Source: Spongiibacteraceae bacterium UBA5047 (lineage in GTDB: Bacteria; Pseudomonadota; Gammaproteobacteria; Pseudomonadales; Spongiibacteraceae). Taken from it: a stretch of 48,444 bases of DNA. Shown piece after piece: positions 18,420-26,701 of the stretch. The notes beneath the pieces were generated by a model. It was not told the DNA's origin. It searched no databases and was given only the letters and a program-made list of their open reading frames with translations. The position numbers and the translations under genes are program-made. The stretch spans positions 38,519-86,962 of the forward strand of contig DIBR01000011.1 in the NCBI GenBank assembly GCA_002415025.1. The letters are read 5' to 3'. Numbering within the stretch: position 1 is the stretch's first letter; the number at the start of each line of letters is the position of its first letter.

Positions 18420-19598
18420 TTACTCGATTCCCGCGATCAGCGGAAGTGTGTACCAACGGCTGTCACCGGTCGATGCCTTCACGGTGCCTTCAATAAAACG
18501 CATGCCGCGCAAGGCATCTACAATGTTCGGCACGTCCAGCGCAACAGCATCGGGTTCTCGACTTTCCAGACGAGCGCGGATTTGCGCCGCAAAATTCCGG
18601 TAGTGATTAGCAAAGGCTTCGAGGTAGCCTTCAGGGTGCCCTGCCGGCGTGCGGCAATTGGCTGCGGCAAGGTCACATAAACCGGCTCCACCCGCGCGTA
18701 ATACTTCCACGGGTTTATCAAGCGGCTTGTATAGCAATGTATTGGCGTCCGAGTGTGTCCATTCGAGGCCGCCCCGGTCGCCATACACACGAATTTTCAA
18801 GGTATTCTCTTCACCGGCACAAATTTGACTGGCCACCAGCACACCGCGTGCTCCCTGCCTGAAGCGCATCAGCACGGTTGCGTCGTCGTCCATTTGACGC
18901 CCGGCGACGACCGAATTCAGGTCGGCGTAGATTTCAGTAATCACATCCCCGCACACGTATTCACTCAAGTGCGCGGCATGGGAGCCAATGTCACCGACGC
19001 AGCTACTGACACCGGCTTGTGCGGGATCCAACCGCCACTGTGCCTGCTTGCTGTTCTCCTCTACGTCGGCGCCCGACAGCCACCCCTGTGGGTACTCAAC
19101 CAGTACTTTCCGCACAGCGCCCAACTGACCACCGGCAACCATATGCCTCGCCTGTTTTATCATCGGATAACCGGCGTAGGTATGAGTCAGGCCGTAGCAA
19201 AGCCCCGTCTCCCTTACCACAACGTGTAGCCGCTGCGCTTCTTCCATATTAAGCGTTGCCGGCTTGTCGCTTAACACGTGAAAGCCATTTTTCAGGGCTA
19301 ATTCGGCAACCGGGAAATGCAAATGATTCGGTGTGACTACCGCGACAAAATCCATGCGCTCGCCCTCGGGCAACGCCGCTTCTTCGGCTATCATCTGCGG
19401 ATAGCTGCTGTAGGTTCGCGTGGAATCCAGATAGCAGGCTTCGGCGGTTTGCCGCGATTTCTCCATATCGCTCGAGAACACGCCGCACACAAGTTCGATT
19501 TCGCCATCGAGGCGCGCCGCCATACGATGAATCGGACCAATCATCGAACCGGGGCCGCCACCGACCATGCCCATACGTATCTTTCTGCGCGCAGACAT
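18420..19598 (-). CDS. Gfo/Idh/MocA-family oxidoreductase
   Basis: The 392-residue NAD(P)-dependent dehydrogenase has an N-terminal Rossmann loop, MGMVGGGPGSMIGPIHRMAA, and the family's catalytic E/D-K-P motif as DKPATLN at about residues 105-111. The C-terminal substrate domain is typical. In the ThuA/ThuB context such enzymes oxidise or reduce C3 of a glucose unit, so conversion between 3-keto-glucose and glucose in the cytoplasm is a good guess. It shares one base with the thuA-like gene upstream and is followed 14 bp later by the isomerase gene. It is coupled to both. Confidence 0.92.
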   Translation of the reverse strand: MSARRKIRMGMVGGGPGSMIGPIHRMAARLDGEIELVCGVFSSDMEKSRQTAEACYLDSTRTYSSYPQMIAEEAALPEGERMDFVAVVTPNHLHFPVAELALKNGFHVLSDKPATLNMEEAQRLHVVVRETGLCYGLTHTYAGYPMIKQARHMVAGGQLGAVRKVLVEYPQGWLSGADVEENSKQAQWRLDPAQAGVSSCVGDIGSHAAHLSEYVCGDVITEIYADLNSVVAGRQMDDDATVLMRFRQGARGVLVASQICAGEENTLKIRVYGDRGGLEWTHSDANTLLYKPLDKPVEVLRAGGAGLCDLAAANCRTPAGHPEGYLEAFANHYRNFAAQIRARLESREPDAVALDVPNIVDALRGMRFIEGTVKASTGDSRWYTLPLIAGIE

Positions 19599-20449
19599 TA
19601 CTTGTCTCCCCGCACCCAGAGCATGCCTTTACTCAAAAAGGCCTGATACTCCGGCAGTGTGTAGGTGTGTGGCTGGTGACCGATAGCACTGTACAACACT
19701 CGCCCCTCGCCTACCTGATGACGCCAGGCGATAGGGTGCTCACCCTCCATGCGATCAGTGCCGGCCCAGCTGCTGCCACTGGTTTGATAGGAAGACTCGT
19801 CCAGTGTCAGCAAAATTTCGTAGCCTTTGTCGCGTGGACTCCTGTCGAAGGCATACCACTCTTCCTGTTTTACCTTCCAGGGACTATCCAGATGCCGGGT
19901 AATCTTCAGCGCTTCATCGACAACCTGTACGTCTGCGTCCTGAAATTGCGGTTTCATAGTATGTCCGACAAACTGCGCGCCTATCAGTGTGTCAACGTAC
20001 CAGTCCCACTGGTAGGAAAAATCGCCCCCGGAGGCGTGCACACCGAGCCAGCCGCCGCCATCTTCCAGCCACTGTTTCAAGGCAGCGCGCTGTTCCTCTG
20101 TCAGCACGTCGCCGGACACATTATTCCAGATAATAAAGTCGAATTTTTGAAGCAACTCCGCTGAATGTACGGCGCCGTTGTCGGAAAGATAGGGTTCCCA
20201 GCCCTGTGCCACGACCAGCTCGGACAGAACCGATTTCGCGACCGGAATGGCGTCCTTATGAATAAATCCGTTGGTTTTGGTAAAGATCAGGACTGCCGGC
20301 TTCTTGAACTCCGGCAAGACCGGTGCCACGGTTTCATAGTTGGCACTGGGTATAATGCCGATTGACTTCAACTGGTAGTAAGTAACGCCACCCAGTATCA
20401 CGAGGATGACAAGCAAGGTCAGTAGGACTCGCTTAATCCATGTTCTCAT
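19598..20449 (-). CDS. ThuA-like protein with N-terminal membrane anchor
   Basis: The 283-residue protein starts with a basic segment and a membrane helix (RVLLTLLVILVILGGVTYY, about residues 7-25), then a ThuA glutamine-amidotransferase-like fold. KTNGFIHKDAI, FDFIIWNNVSGDVL, GGGWLGVHASGGDF, GHTMKPQF and GRVLYSAIGHQPHTY are conserved-looking blocks with several histidines. ThuA of rhizobia is needed for growth on trehalose through 3-keto-trehalose. The anchor suggests this copy faces the periplasm, where the GMC dehydrogenase would make keto-glycosides. Its chemistry is not established. Confidence 0.88.
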   Translation of the reverse strand: MRTWIKRVLLTLLVILVILGGVTYYQLKSIGIIPSANYETVAPVLPEFKKPAVLIFTKTNGFIHKDAIPVAKSVLSELVVAQGWEPYLSDNGAVHSAELLQKFDFIIWNNVSGDVLTEEQRAALKQWLEDGGGWLGVHASGGDFSYQWDWYVDTLIGAQFVGHTMKPQFQDADVQVVDEALKITRHLDSPWKVKQEEWYAFDRSPRDKGYEILLTLDESSYQTSGSSWAGTDRMEGEHPIAWRHQVGEGRVLYSAIGHQPHTYTLPEYQAFLSKGMLWVRGDK

Positions 20450-20466
20450 ATAAAACCACCTCTTTT

Positions 20467-20533
20467 TGTAGGAGCCTGCCCTGCAGGCGAAAGTTTGCCA
20501 ACGCGTTGTTCGCCTGCAGGGCAGGCTCCCACA
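20467..20533. repeat. REP/REPIN-like inverted repeat between the GMC and thuA genes
   Basis: Two 25-base arms (20467-20491 and 20509-20533) are inverted copies of each other with a single mismatch (TGTAGGAGC versus TGTGGGAGC), separated by 17 bases. The arms carry an internal palindrome, CCTGCAGG. The TGTRGGAGC head and paired inverted arrangement match REPIN elements of Pseudomonas-like genomes. Lying in the only large gap (88 bp) of the long minus-strand operon, its RNA would fold into a strong hairpin and may stabilise or attenuate the message between the two halves. Confidence 0.75.
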
Positions 20534-20537
20534 ACAA

Positions 20538-22238
20538 TTAAATAACGCCTTGCGATAATTGTTTTACCGCGTAGTCACAGGCCCGTGCCGTCAATGCCAT
20601 ATAAGTCAGCGACGGATTGACGCACGATGATGAGGTCATACAGGAACCGTCGGTTACAAACAGATTGGGAACGCCATGTACCTGATTGTGCGCATTCAGT
20701 ACTGACTCGGCGGGATCATTGCCCATGCGCGCAGTACCCATTTCGTGAATACCCGCACCCATAACAGATTCGAGTTTTTCCTGTTTGATACTGAAAACCG
20801 ACCCGGCAGCCTTTAGTATCCGGTCGCCTTGTTGAACAGCGTCGTTCCACAACTTGTGCTCGTTATCACGCCAAGCTGCATCGAACGCTACCTGTGGAAT
20901 GCCGAAACGGTCTTTCTTGCCGGGGTGCAAATACATCCGGTTGCGTTTGTCAGGCAAGCATTCGGTAAAGGCTGCCAACGCCCAGATCCAGGGCCCGGGC
21001 TTGCGCAGTGAATCCTTCAAATCCGCACCAAAGCCCTTTTTATTGAACGAGCTTTGCCAGTTCATGCGCAGCGCATGCACCTGATAACCGTAGCCGCGCA
21101 GAAAATCATTGTTATTGTCTTGCGCCTTCAAATTTCTGAAACGGGGAATGTACATGCCATTCGGGCGATTGCCGTACCAATAGCTGTCCATATCATCAAG
21201 AAAAATCCCCATGCCGGCCATGCCGAGGGCGTGGTCCATCATGTAGTGCCCCAATGCCCCGCCCTGATTTCCCAAGCCGTTTGCGAAGGTTTCTGATTGC
21301 GAATTCATTAGCAACTGTGTTGAAGCAACCGTTGAGGCGCAAAGAAAAACAATGCGTGATCGAAACACCAGACGTTCGCCCGTGCGACTGTCGATAACCC
21401 TGACTTCTGATATTTTTCCGCTAGCCGGGTCGTAAACAAGTTTTTCTACAACAGAGTTGGCGCGCAGGACCAAGTTGCCGGTGGTACGCGCCGCCGGTAA
21501 GGTCGAACTTTGCGAGCTGAAATAGCTGCCGGTGGAACAACCGCGATGGCAGGGGCCACAGTAATGACAGGCAGCACGACCCTTGTGGTCTTCGGTGAGT
21601 ATCGCAGCCCTCCCCATCGTTAATTTGATATCAGGCGCCTTGCGCTTCAAACGTCCCCTGATGGTTTCTTCCAGTTTATGCATGCCCATCGGCGGCAAAA
21701 ACTCACTATCGGGTAACTCATCCAGCCCCATGGCTTCGCCACTCACGCCAATAAACTTCTCGACGTAGGAATACCAAGGCGCAATGTCCTTGTAGCCAAT
21801 TGGCCAGGGAATGCCATGGCCGTCCTGAGCGTTGGCCTGAAAATCCTGCTCGCTCCAGCGATAGGTTTGCCGCCCCCATAACAGCGAGCGGCCACCCACA
21901 ACATCGGCGCGCATCCAGTCAAAAGGTTTGTCGTCCTGTACGTAGGGGTTCTGCTTGTCGTTGGTAAAGAAATGTCTAGTCGCCTCACTAAAGGCGTAAC
22001 TCTTGCTCTGTATGGGATATTCCTTTTCATACAGTTCTCGCGGGCGCTTGCCCTGATAGGGTAGCTTCCAGTCAGGCGCGTGTTCGCCGAGATAGCCGGT
22101 GCCATGTTGCAGCTCTTTGCCCCGCTCCAATACCAGAACTTTCAAACCTTTTTCTGTCAGTTCCTTGGCAGCCCAGCCGCCCGTGATACCCGAACCGACG
22201 ACTATTGCATCAAAATCGTAATTCTTTGCTTCTAACAC
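20538..22238 (-). CDS. GMC-family FAD sugar dehydrogenase, catalytic subunit with Cys cluster (putative glucoside 3-dehydrogenase)
   Basis: The 566-residue flavoprotein has the FAD-binding VVGSGITGGWAAKELTEKG (residues 13-31), RADVVGGRSLLWGRQ, and C-terminal active-site His498 and Asn541 (GAGIHEMGTARMG, NPSLTYMAL). CHYCGPCHRGC (Cys224, 227, 230, 234) looks like an iron-sulfur ligand set, as in FAD-glucose dehydrogenase complexes. There is no signal peptide. Its Tat-bearing partner is encoded 24 bp upstream, which suggests export as a folded pair. The start is a GTG preceded by GAGGGG. Oxidation of sugars or glycosides, probably at C3, is the expected role. Confidence 0.88.
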   Translation of the reverse strand: MLEAKNYDFDAIVVGSGITGGWAAKELTEKGLKVLVLERGKELQHGTGYLGEHAPDWKLPYQGKRPRELYEKEYPIQSKSYAFSEATRHFFTNDKQNPYVQDDKPFDWMRADVVGGRSLLWGRQTYRWSEQDFQANAQDGHGIPWPIGYKDIAPWYSYVEKFIGVSGEAMGLDELPDSEFLPPMGMHKLEETIRGRLKRKAPDIKLTMGRAAILTEDHKGRAACHYCGPCHRGCSTGSYFSSQSSTLPAARTTGNLVLRANSVVEKLVYDPASGKISEVRVIDSRTGERLVFRSRIVFLCASTVASTQLLMNSQSETFANGLGNQGGALGHYMMDHALGMAGMGIFLDDMDSYWYGNRPNGMYIPRFRNLKAQDNNNDFLRGYGYQVHALRMNWQSSFNKKGFGADLKDSLRKPGPWIWALAAFTECLPDKRNRMYLHPGKKDRFGIPQVAFDAAWRDNEHKLWNDAVQQGDRILKAAGSVFSIKQEKLESVMGAGIHEMGTARMGNDPAESVLNAHNQVHGVPNLFVTDGSCMTSSSCVNPSLTYMALTARACDYAVKQLSQGVI

Positions 22239-22262
22239 AGCCTGCCCCTCATCCCTGTATCT

Positions 22263-22886
22263 TTACACTAAAGGCGCTGCCCACGCGCTCTCGTCTTCAC
22301 CCAGCTTGCGGTGACCGTCAAACTTCATGGGCATGGCTTCATAACGCAGCACCTGCGTAGAGCCCACTTCAGAGGTAAAAAATCCCCAGATGGTGAGTTC
22401 CTTCAGCTGGCAAACAAAAGGCGCGTCACTGATAAAATCCCGCAAAGCCGCACTACCGATGTCGTACCACCCCGAATCACTTGCCTGCCGCTCCAGTTTT
22501 TCCAGAACGTTGACCCGTTTGTTTTCGGGAAGCGCTTCGAAAGGTTTCTGATAGCGCAGCTGAACCTTGTCCATAAGCTCGTTCATACCGTCAAGGAATA
22601 TTGTCCGCTCGGCCTCGTTTAGCCACTCAAACACCATAAGCTCAACAAAGCGCGGTACGCCGGCATCAATGGCACCGGGGGTATCTGTGCGCGGCAATAT
22701 CGTTTCGCACAGCATCGCCAGCGTGGCTTTTTGCTTTTCGTTCAAGTAAGTTGCTGCCTTGTCTATATAATCCGGCGCGGTCGCAAGATAGGTTTTCTGC
22801 TCTGTTGAGAGCGTAAAACCCGCTTGACTGGCGCTGATGCCGGCAACCAATATCGCGGCACATTCGAGAAACTCCCGACGATTCAT
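22263..22886 (-). CDS. Gluconate 2-dehydrogenase subunit 3-like Tat protein (small subunit of the sugar dehydrogenase)
   Basis: The 207-residue protein begins with a twin-arginine signal, MNRREFLECAAILVAGISAS, typical of the small subunit of FAD-dependent sugar dehydrogenases. The segment LAMLCETILPRTDTPGAIDA followed by VPRFVELMVFEWLN is the family signature. I chose the ATG at 22886 because it forms an ATGA overlap with the preceding gene and gives a proper Tat leader. In characterised relatives this subunit is required to export and mature the catalytic subunit, which here is the next gene. Confidence 0.88.
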   Translation of the reverse strand: MNRREFLECAAILVAGISASQAGFTLSTEQKTYLATAPDYIDKAATYLNEKQKATLAMLCETILPRTDTPGAIDAGVPRFVELMVFEWLNEAERTIFLDGMNELMDKVQLRYQKPFEALPENKRVNVLEKLERQASDSGWYDIGSAALRDFISDAPFVCQLKELTIWGFFTSEVGSTQVLRYEAMPMKFDGHRKLGEDESAWAAPLV

Positions 22887-23164
22887 AGCGCACTCCGCCT
22901 CTTGTATTTTATAAATTCCCACCAGGGAAGTGCCGCTAGCAAACCCGCTAACAGACATACCATCCACTGATAGTCAAAAGCTCCAAAGTAGTAACCCGCT
23001 GCTCTGAAAGCGCTGTAGAAATAGTATATAAATCCAACACCGGTCAAATGGTGAAGTTCATAAAAAAGCCAGGCTGTAGGCTCAAGCAGTGCATAGAGAT
23101 AAATCGCAACGGCTACACCTGTAAAGACTCTACTTTTGCGCAGCCTTGGAGGCTCATTCTTCAT
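22883..23164 (-). CDS. Small multi-spanning membrane protein of unknown function
   Basis: The 93-residue product has two or three hydrophobic segments (about VFTGVAVAIYLYALL, FIYYFYSAFRAAGYYFG, WMVCLLAGLLAALPWW) and a basic C-terminus. The ATG at 23164 is preceded by AGGGGTGAG; a longer frame from 23203 overlaps the receptor gene. It overlaps the Tat subunit gene by ATGA. The cluster has no cytochrome c, the usual electron acceptor of such dehydrogenases, so this could be a membrane anchor or link to the respiratory chain. I recognise no family. Confidence 0.7.
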   Translation of the reverse strand: MKNEPPRLRKSRVFTGVAVAIYLYALLEPTAWLFYELHHLTGVGFIYYFYSAFRAAGYYFGAFDYQWMVCLLAGLLAALPWWEFIKYKRRSAL

Positions 23165-23196
23165 TGGACTCACCCCTGCCCTTCGGTTCGGAGAAT

Positions 23197-25548
23197 TTAC
23201 CACTCATAGTTCAGGCTCAAGCCGAATACGCGATCAGCCTCGGCGGGCAAAATGTGCGCGAGATCCCGGCGATCATTCACCAGGCTTAAGGGGAAAAAGC
23301 CCACTACATAGCTCTCGCGAAACAGGTTGTTGACATAGCCTGCCAGTTCCAGGCGGTCGCCCATGCCGCGCCAACCTGCCCGTAAATCCCACACCGAGTA
23401 AGCCTCCTGAATGGTCAGCGGATGCTGTTCTGCACTGAACTGAATCTCATCCAGCCAACGGCCGCCTATCTGAAGGTAAGTCATGCTATCGGTATCGAAA
23501 AACGGCTTTTCATAGCGCGCCGTAACAGACACGCTTTTTTCCGGCGAATTGGGTAGCGAGCCCCCGGCAACGTCCTGAAAATCGCAATTACCATTGCCAT
23601 TACTGTCCACCCCGCCATTCTCGCCCGGCTGCTGCCCGACAAAACACTGGGTGACGAATTCATTAAATTCAGCTTTGTTGAATAGCACAGAGCCAAACAC
23701 AAACAGTGACTCCAGCACCTGCGCCTTGAAGTCAATCTCTATACCGCGTGTTTCCAACTCGCCGGCATTATCGAGGCGAAATTGTGCGGAAGGGACGACG
23801 TTAGTCGGGCTCGGGTCGGCCACATCCACAATCTGTGCTTGAAAATCCTTGAAGATTGTTTGAAACAAGGCAATATTCAGCTCCAGCCGATTTTCAAACA
23901 GTCGAGATTTAGCGCCAAGCTCAAAAGCGAGTGCGGTTTCCGGCTCTACCGGTTGTGAAAAAGCGCGCTCCCGATCGCTGCTCGCCAGATCAAAGGCGCC
24001 GCCGCGATATCCCGTCGAAAGTGTGCCGTAGACAGTGGTGCCCTCCGACCAGTCGTGGCTCAGGGAAACCGTGCCAATAACATGCTCATCGGTGATTGAG
24101 GTTTCGGGAATAACAGCCTCGGCGGAGGCAATATCCACGCCCGTGCCATCCTGCCGGGTAAATGCTATCGATGTGGTTGAGGCCGACAATTCTTCCCAGA
24201 TATAGCGACTCCCTGCGGTAAGGTGCCAGTCGTCGCGAATGTGCCAGGTTGCCTGGCCGAATATCCCGAGATTTTTTGTGTCGAGCCGGTCTTCGCTCAG
24301 GCTGTACTGGCTGAAACTTTCACCGGGCAATATTCCCAGCAGCAGCAAACTGGGGGCATCCGGGCTAACCGCTCTCAGGACGGTATCTGCCGGAATATCT
24401 TCCACCTCCCGTTCGAAAGTGTTGCTCAAGCGGTTGTCAAACCACAGCAGGCCCAAGGTATATTCGAAACTGCCGTCGCCCGTTGAGGTTAACCGCAACT
24501 CCTGCGTCAATGTTTCGATGGCGCGATCACCGCCATTTTTAGTCACGTCAACCCGGTTGCCATTCAAGTCGGGAATACTCAGGTCACGCAGTATTTCATA
24601 GCCCCGCCAGCCGGTGACCGAGGTCAACGTAAAATTCTCAAGCTCCCAGTTTACGATCACGGATGCGGCCTGATTCACCGAATCTGCGCGATTATCACCA
24701 AAACTTTTTGTTTGGCGATTGTCATCACTGTACTGAATTTCCGGGCTACGCGCGGCTTTATCCGGATTGGCGCTGCGAAATACCAGCGGAGTGGAATCAG
24801 CATCTGTGTGCTGATACTCCAGACTCAGGCGCACATTGAGATTATCTGACGGATCCCAGCGAAACTTGGTTCTCGCGCCAAAGGAATCGGCATCGGGAAT
24901 TTCATCATTCTGCAGAACGTCTTCAAGGTGACCACCCGTGGATTTCTGAAAAGCGGTAAAGCGGGCACCTAATGTTGAGCTTATCGGACCACTGAATCCA
25001 AACTGAAGCTTGCGCTCCTCGCTGGGGAAATTCTGGGCTTCTTCGTAGTTCAGCCGGGCAAAGCCTTCAAACTCAGGGGCCGGGTCACGAGTGATGACAT
25101 GAATAAGGCCGGCGGTCGAATTCTTGCCAAACAGTGTTCCCTGAGGTCCCCGAAGCACCTCCACGCGCTCAAGGTCAGCAAACTCGAAATTAGCCAGCGC
25201 GGTACGCGCCAGGGGTACTTCATCAACAACAACAGATACGTTCGGCTCCACCGCAATACTAAATACGTTAGTGCCCACACCGCGAATACGGATGGATGAA
25301 TTGGTCGGATCGTCTCCCGGAGTAAAGCGCATGGAAGGCACGAGTTTGGTTAGATCTTCGATATTGTTTATTTCACTGTCTTTTAGCAGCTCTCGACCAA
25401 GCGCGGTGATGGCCATTGGCACGTCCCGTAAATTCTGTTCACGCTTTTGTGCGGTCACAATCACTTCATCCAGCTGCGCGGCAGCGCCAACAAAACCCGT
25501 ATGAAAGACAACTGCTCCCAAAACAGCGATATGCGCTTTACGCGTCAT
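23197..25548 (-). CDS. TonB-dependent outer-membrane receptor (first gene of the sugar operon)
   Basis: The 783-residue protein has a signal peptide (ends GFVGAAAQ), a TonB box region LDEVIVTAQKREQNL, and a plug domain with SIRIRGVGTNVF and VEVLRGPQGTLFGKNSTAG. The barrel ends with FGLSLNYEW. GGAGAG precedes the ATG. It leads the minus-strand series that includes the GMC dehydrogenase, ThuA, isomerase and eda genes, so its ligand is probably a glycoside or oligosaccharide. It resembles the receptor at 6685-9141 in layout; both have a LacI-type operator in their divergent upstream region. Confidence 0.93.
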   Translation of the reverse strand: MTRKAHIAVLGAVVFHTGFVGAAAQLDEVIVTAQKREQNLRDVPMAITALGRELLKDSEINNIEDLTKLVPSMRFTPGDDPTNSSIRIRGVGTNVFSIAVEPNVSVVVDEVPLARTALANFEFADLERVEVLRGPQGTLFGKNSTAGLIHVITRDPAPEFEGFARLNYEEAQNFPSEERKLQFGFSGPISSTLGARFTAFQKSTGGHLEDVLQNDEIPDADSFGARTKFRWDPSDNLNVRLSLEYQHTDADSTPLVFRSANPDKAARSPEIQYSDDNRQTKSFGDNRADSVNQAASVIVNWELENFTLTSVTGWRGYEILRDLSIPDLNGNRVDVTKNGGDRAIETLTQELRLTSTGDGSFEYTLGLLWFDNRLSNTFEREVEDIPADTVLRAVSPDAPSLLLLGILPGESFSQYSLSEDRLDTKNLGIFGQATWHIRDDWHLTAGSRYIWEELSASTTSIAFTRQDGTGVDIASAEAVIPETSITDEHVIGTVSLSHDWSEGTTVYGTLSTGYRGGAFDLASSDRERAFSQPVEPETALAFELGAKSRLFENRLELNIALFQTIFKDFQAQIVDVADPSPTNVVPSAQFRLDNAGELETRGIEIDFKAQVLESLFVFGSVLFNKAEFNEFVTQCFVGQQPGENGGVDSNGNGNCDFQDVAGGSLPNSPEKSVSVTARYEKPFFDTDSMTYLQIGGRWLDEIQFSAEQHPLTIQEAYSVWDLRAGWRGMGDRLELAGYVNNLFRESYVVGFFPLSLVNDRRDLAHILPAEADRVFGLSLNYEW

Positions 25549-25703
25549 TATTATTCTCTCCCGTCATCGACACGAACTGCCGACCTGTCTGTGAGTTTAT
25601 TTTTTTCAGGTGGCCCCGTTCACAATGCCCCTGTCGAGCCACGATACTGTCGATGTCTGCGCCTGTTTTGGCCAACGTGGTCCGGGCAGACACACCGCTA
25701 TAA

Positions 25704-25740
25704 TGTAATCGTTTACACTCCCTGTCAAATCGGCCAGAAT
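25704..25740 (+). promoter_or_regulatory. Second LacI-type operator with overlapping promoter, between TonB receptor and epimerase genes
   Basis: TGTAATCGTTTACA (25704-25717) differs from the perfect palindrome at 9366 by one base. As there, its right half is a -35 element (TTTACA, 25712-25717), followed after 17 bp by CAGAAT (25735-25740). A separate perfect TATAAT lies at 25699-25704. The epimerase ATG is at 25798 and the receptor start, on the other strand, is at 25548. A single repressor could control both directions. The rest of the gap (25549-25797) holds nothing else I recognise. Confidence 0.72.
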
Positions 25741-25797
25741 CGTGTCATCGAAGTTGGCCGGCGAGGTATCGCCGGATGCACCCGGAGCAATCAATCT

Positions 25798-26649
25798 ATG
25801 AAATTGGGAATGAATCTATTCTTGTGGACGGGCCACGTAAACCAACAGCATTTCCCGCTGTTTGGAGCGCTGGCACAAACCGGGTTTGACCTGATAGAAC
25901 TGCCTCGCTCCGACTACACCCCTGCAGAAACCCAACAGATCAATGCGGAACTGGACGCCCTCGGCCTGAGTCGCACTGTGGCCACGATTCTTGACGAGCA
26001 CTGCAACCCCATATCCCCCGACCCCAGGATTCGGCAAGCCGCGCTGGAGAAGCTCCGCGCCGATATAGACCTCACCGCAGCCCTTGGCGCCGAGGCACTC
26101 ATCGGCCCGATTCACTCTGCACACAAGCAGTTCAGCGGTTGCGGCCCCGGCGCCGACGAATTTTCCTATTGCGTGGATATTCTGCGAGCAGCAGGCGAAT
26201 ACGCAGCAACACTCGGTATTGAACTCAGTGTTGAATTCCTGAATCGCTTTGAATGCTATTTTCTGAATACCTGCCAACAGGCTAGCGAACTAACCCGCGC
26301 AATTGGTCTCGACAATGTCGGGGTGCTGTACGACACCCACCATGCACAAATAGAAGAGGGCAACCAGGGGGCCGCCATAAAAAACAATGCTCGGGACATC
26401 AACCAGATACATATTAGCGAGAGCCACCGCGGAACACCGGGAACGGGCACCGTCGACTGGGTATCTGTCTTTGAGGGTTTGAACTCAAGCGCCTACAACG
26501 GGCGCCTGGTGATTGAAGCCTTCGGAACGCAGGACCCCAGCATCGCCAGCGCAGTCAATATATGGCGAAACTGCTTTGAGTCGGAGGAAGCCGTGTATCG
26601 TGACGGCTATCGTCTGATAGCCGGCGGCATAAGAGAGGAGTCGAAGTGA
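25798..26649 (+). CDS. D-tagatose/D-psicose 3-epimerase-family sugar epimerase
   Basis: The 283-residue TIM barrel starts with MKLGMNLFLWTGHV as in ketose 3-epimerases. Glu146 (SVEFLNRFE), Asp179 (VLYDTHHAQIEEG), His205 (QIHISESHRGTPGTG) and Glu240 (LVIEAFG) have the same 33, 26 and 35 residue spacing as the metal-binding quartet of Agrobacterium psicose 3-epimerase. GTGTVDW is also present. C3 epimerisation or isomerisation of a keto-sugar is likely. The ATG at 25798 gives the family's N-terminus; the longer frame upstream runs through the operator and is not used. It is transcribed divergently from the receptor operon. Confidence 0.87.
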   Translation: MKLGMNLFLWTGHVNQQHFPLFGALAQTGFDLIELPRSDYTPAETQQINAELDALGLSRTVATILDEHCNPISPDPRIRQAALEKLRADIDLTAALGAEALIGPIHSAHKQFSGCGPGADEFSYCVDILRAAGEYAATLGIELSVEFLNRFECYFLNTCQQASELTRAIGLDNVGVLYDTHHAQIEEGNQGAAIKNNARDINQIHISESHRGTPGTGTVDWVSVFEGLNSSAYNGRLVIEAFGTQDPSIASAVNIWRNCFESEEAVYRDGYRLIAGGIREESK

Positions 26650-26701
26650 CAGGCACTACGACAATGCCACCCCCCCGACTGTCAACGCGATGCCTTCAAT
26701 C

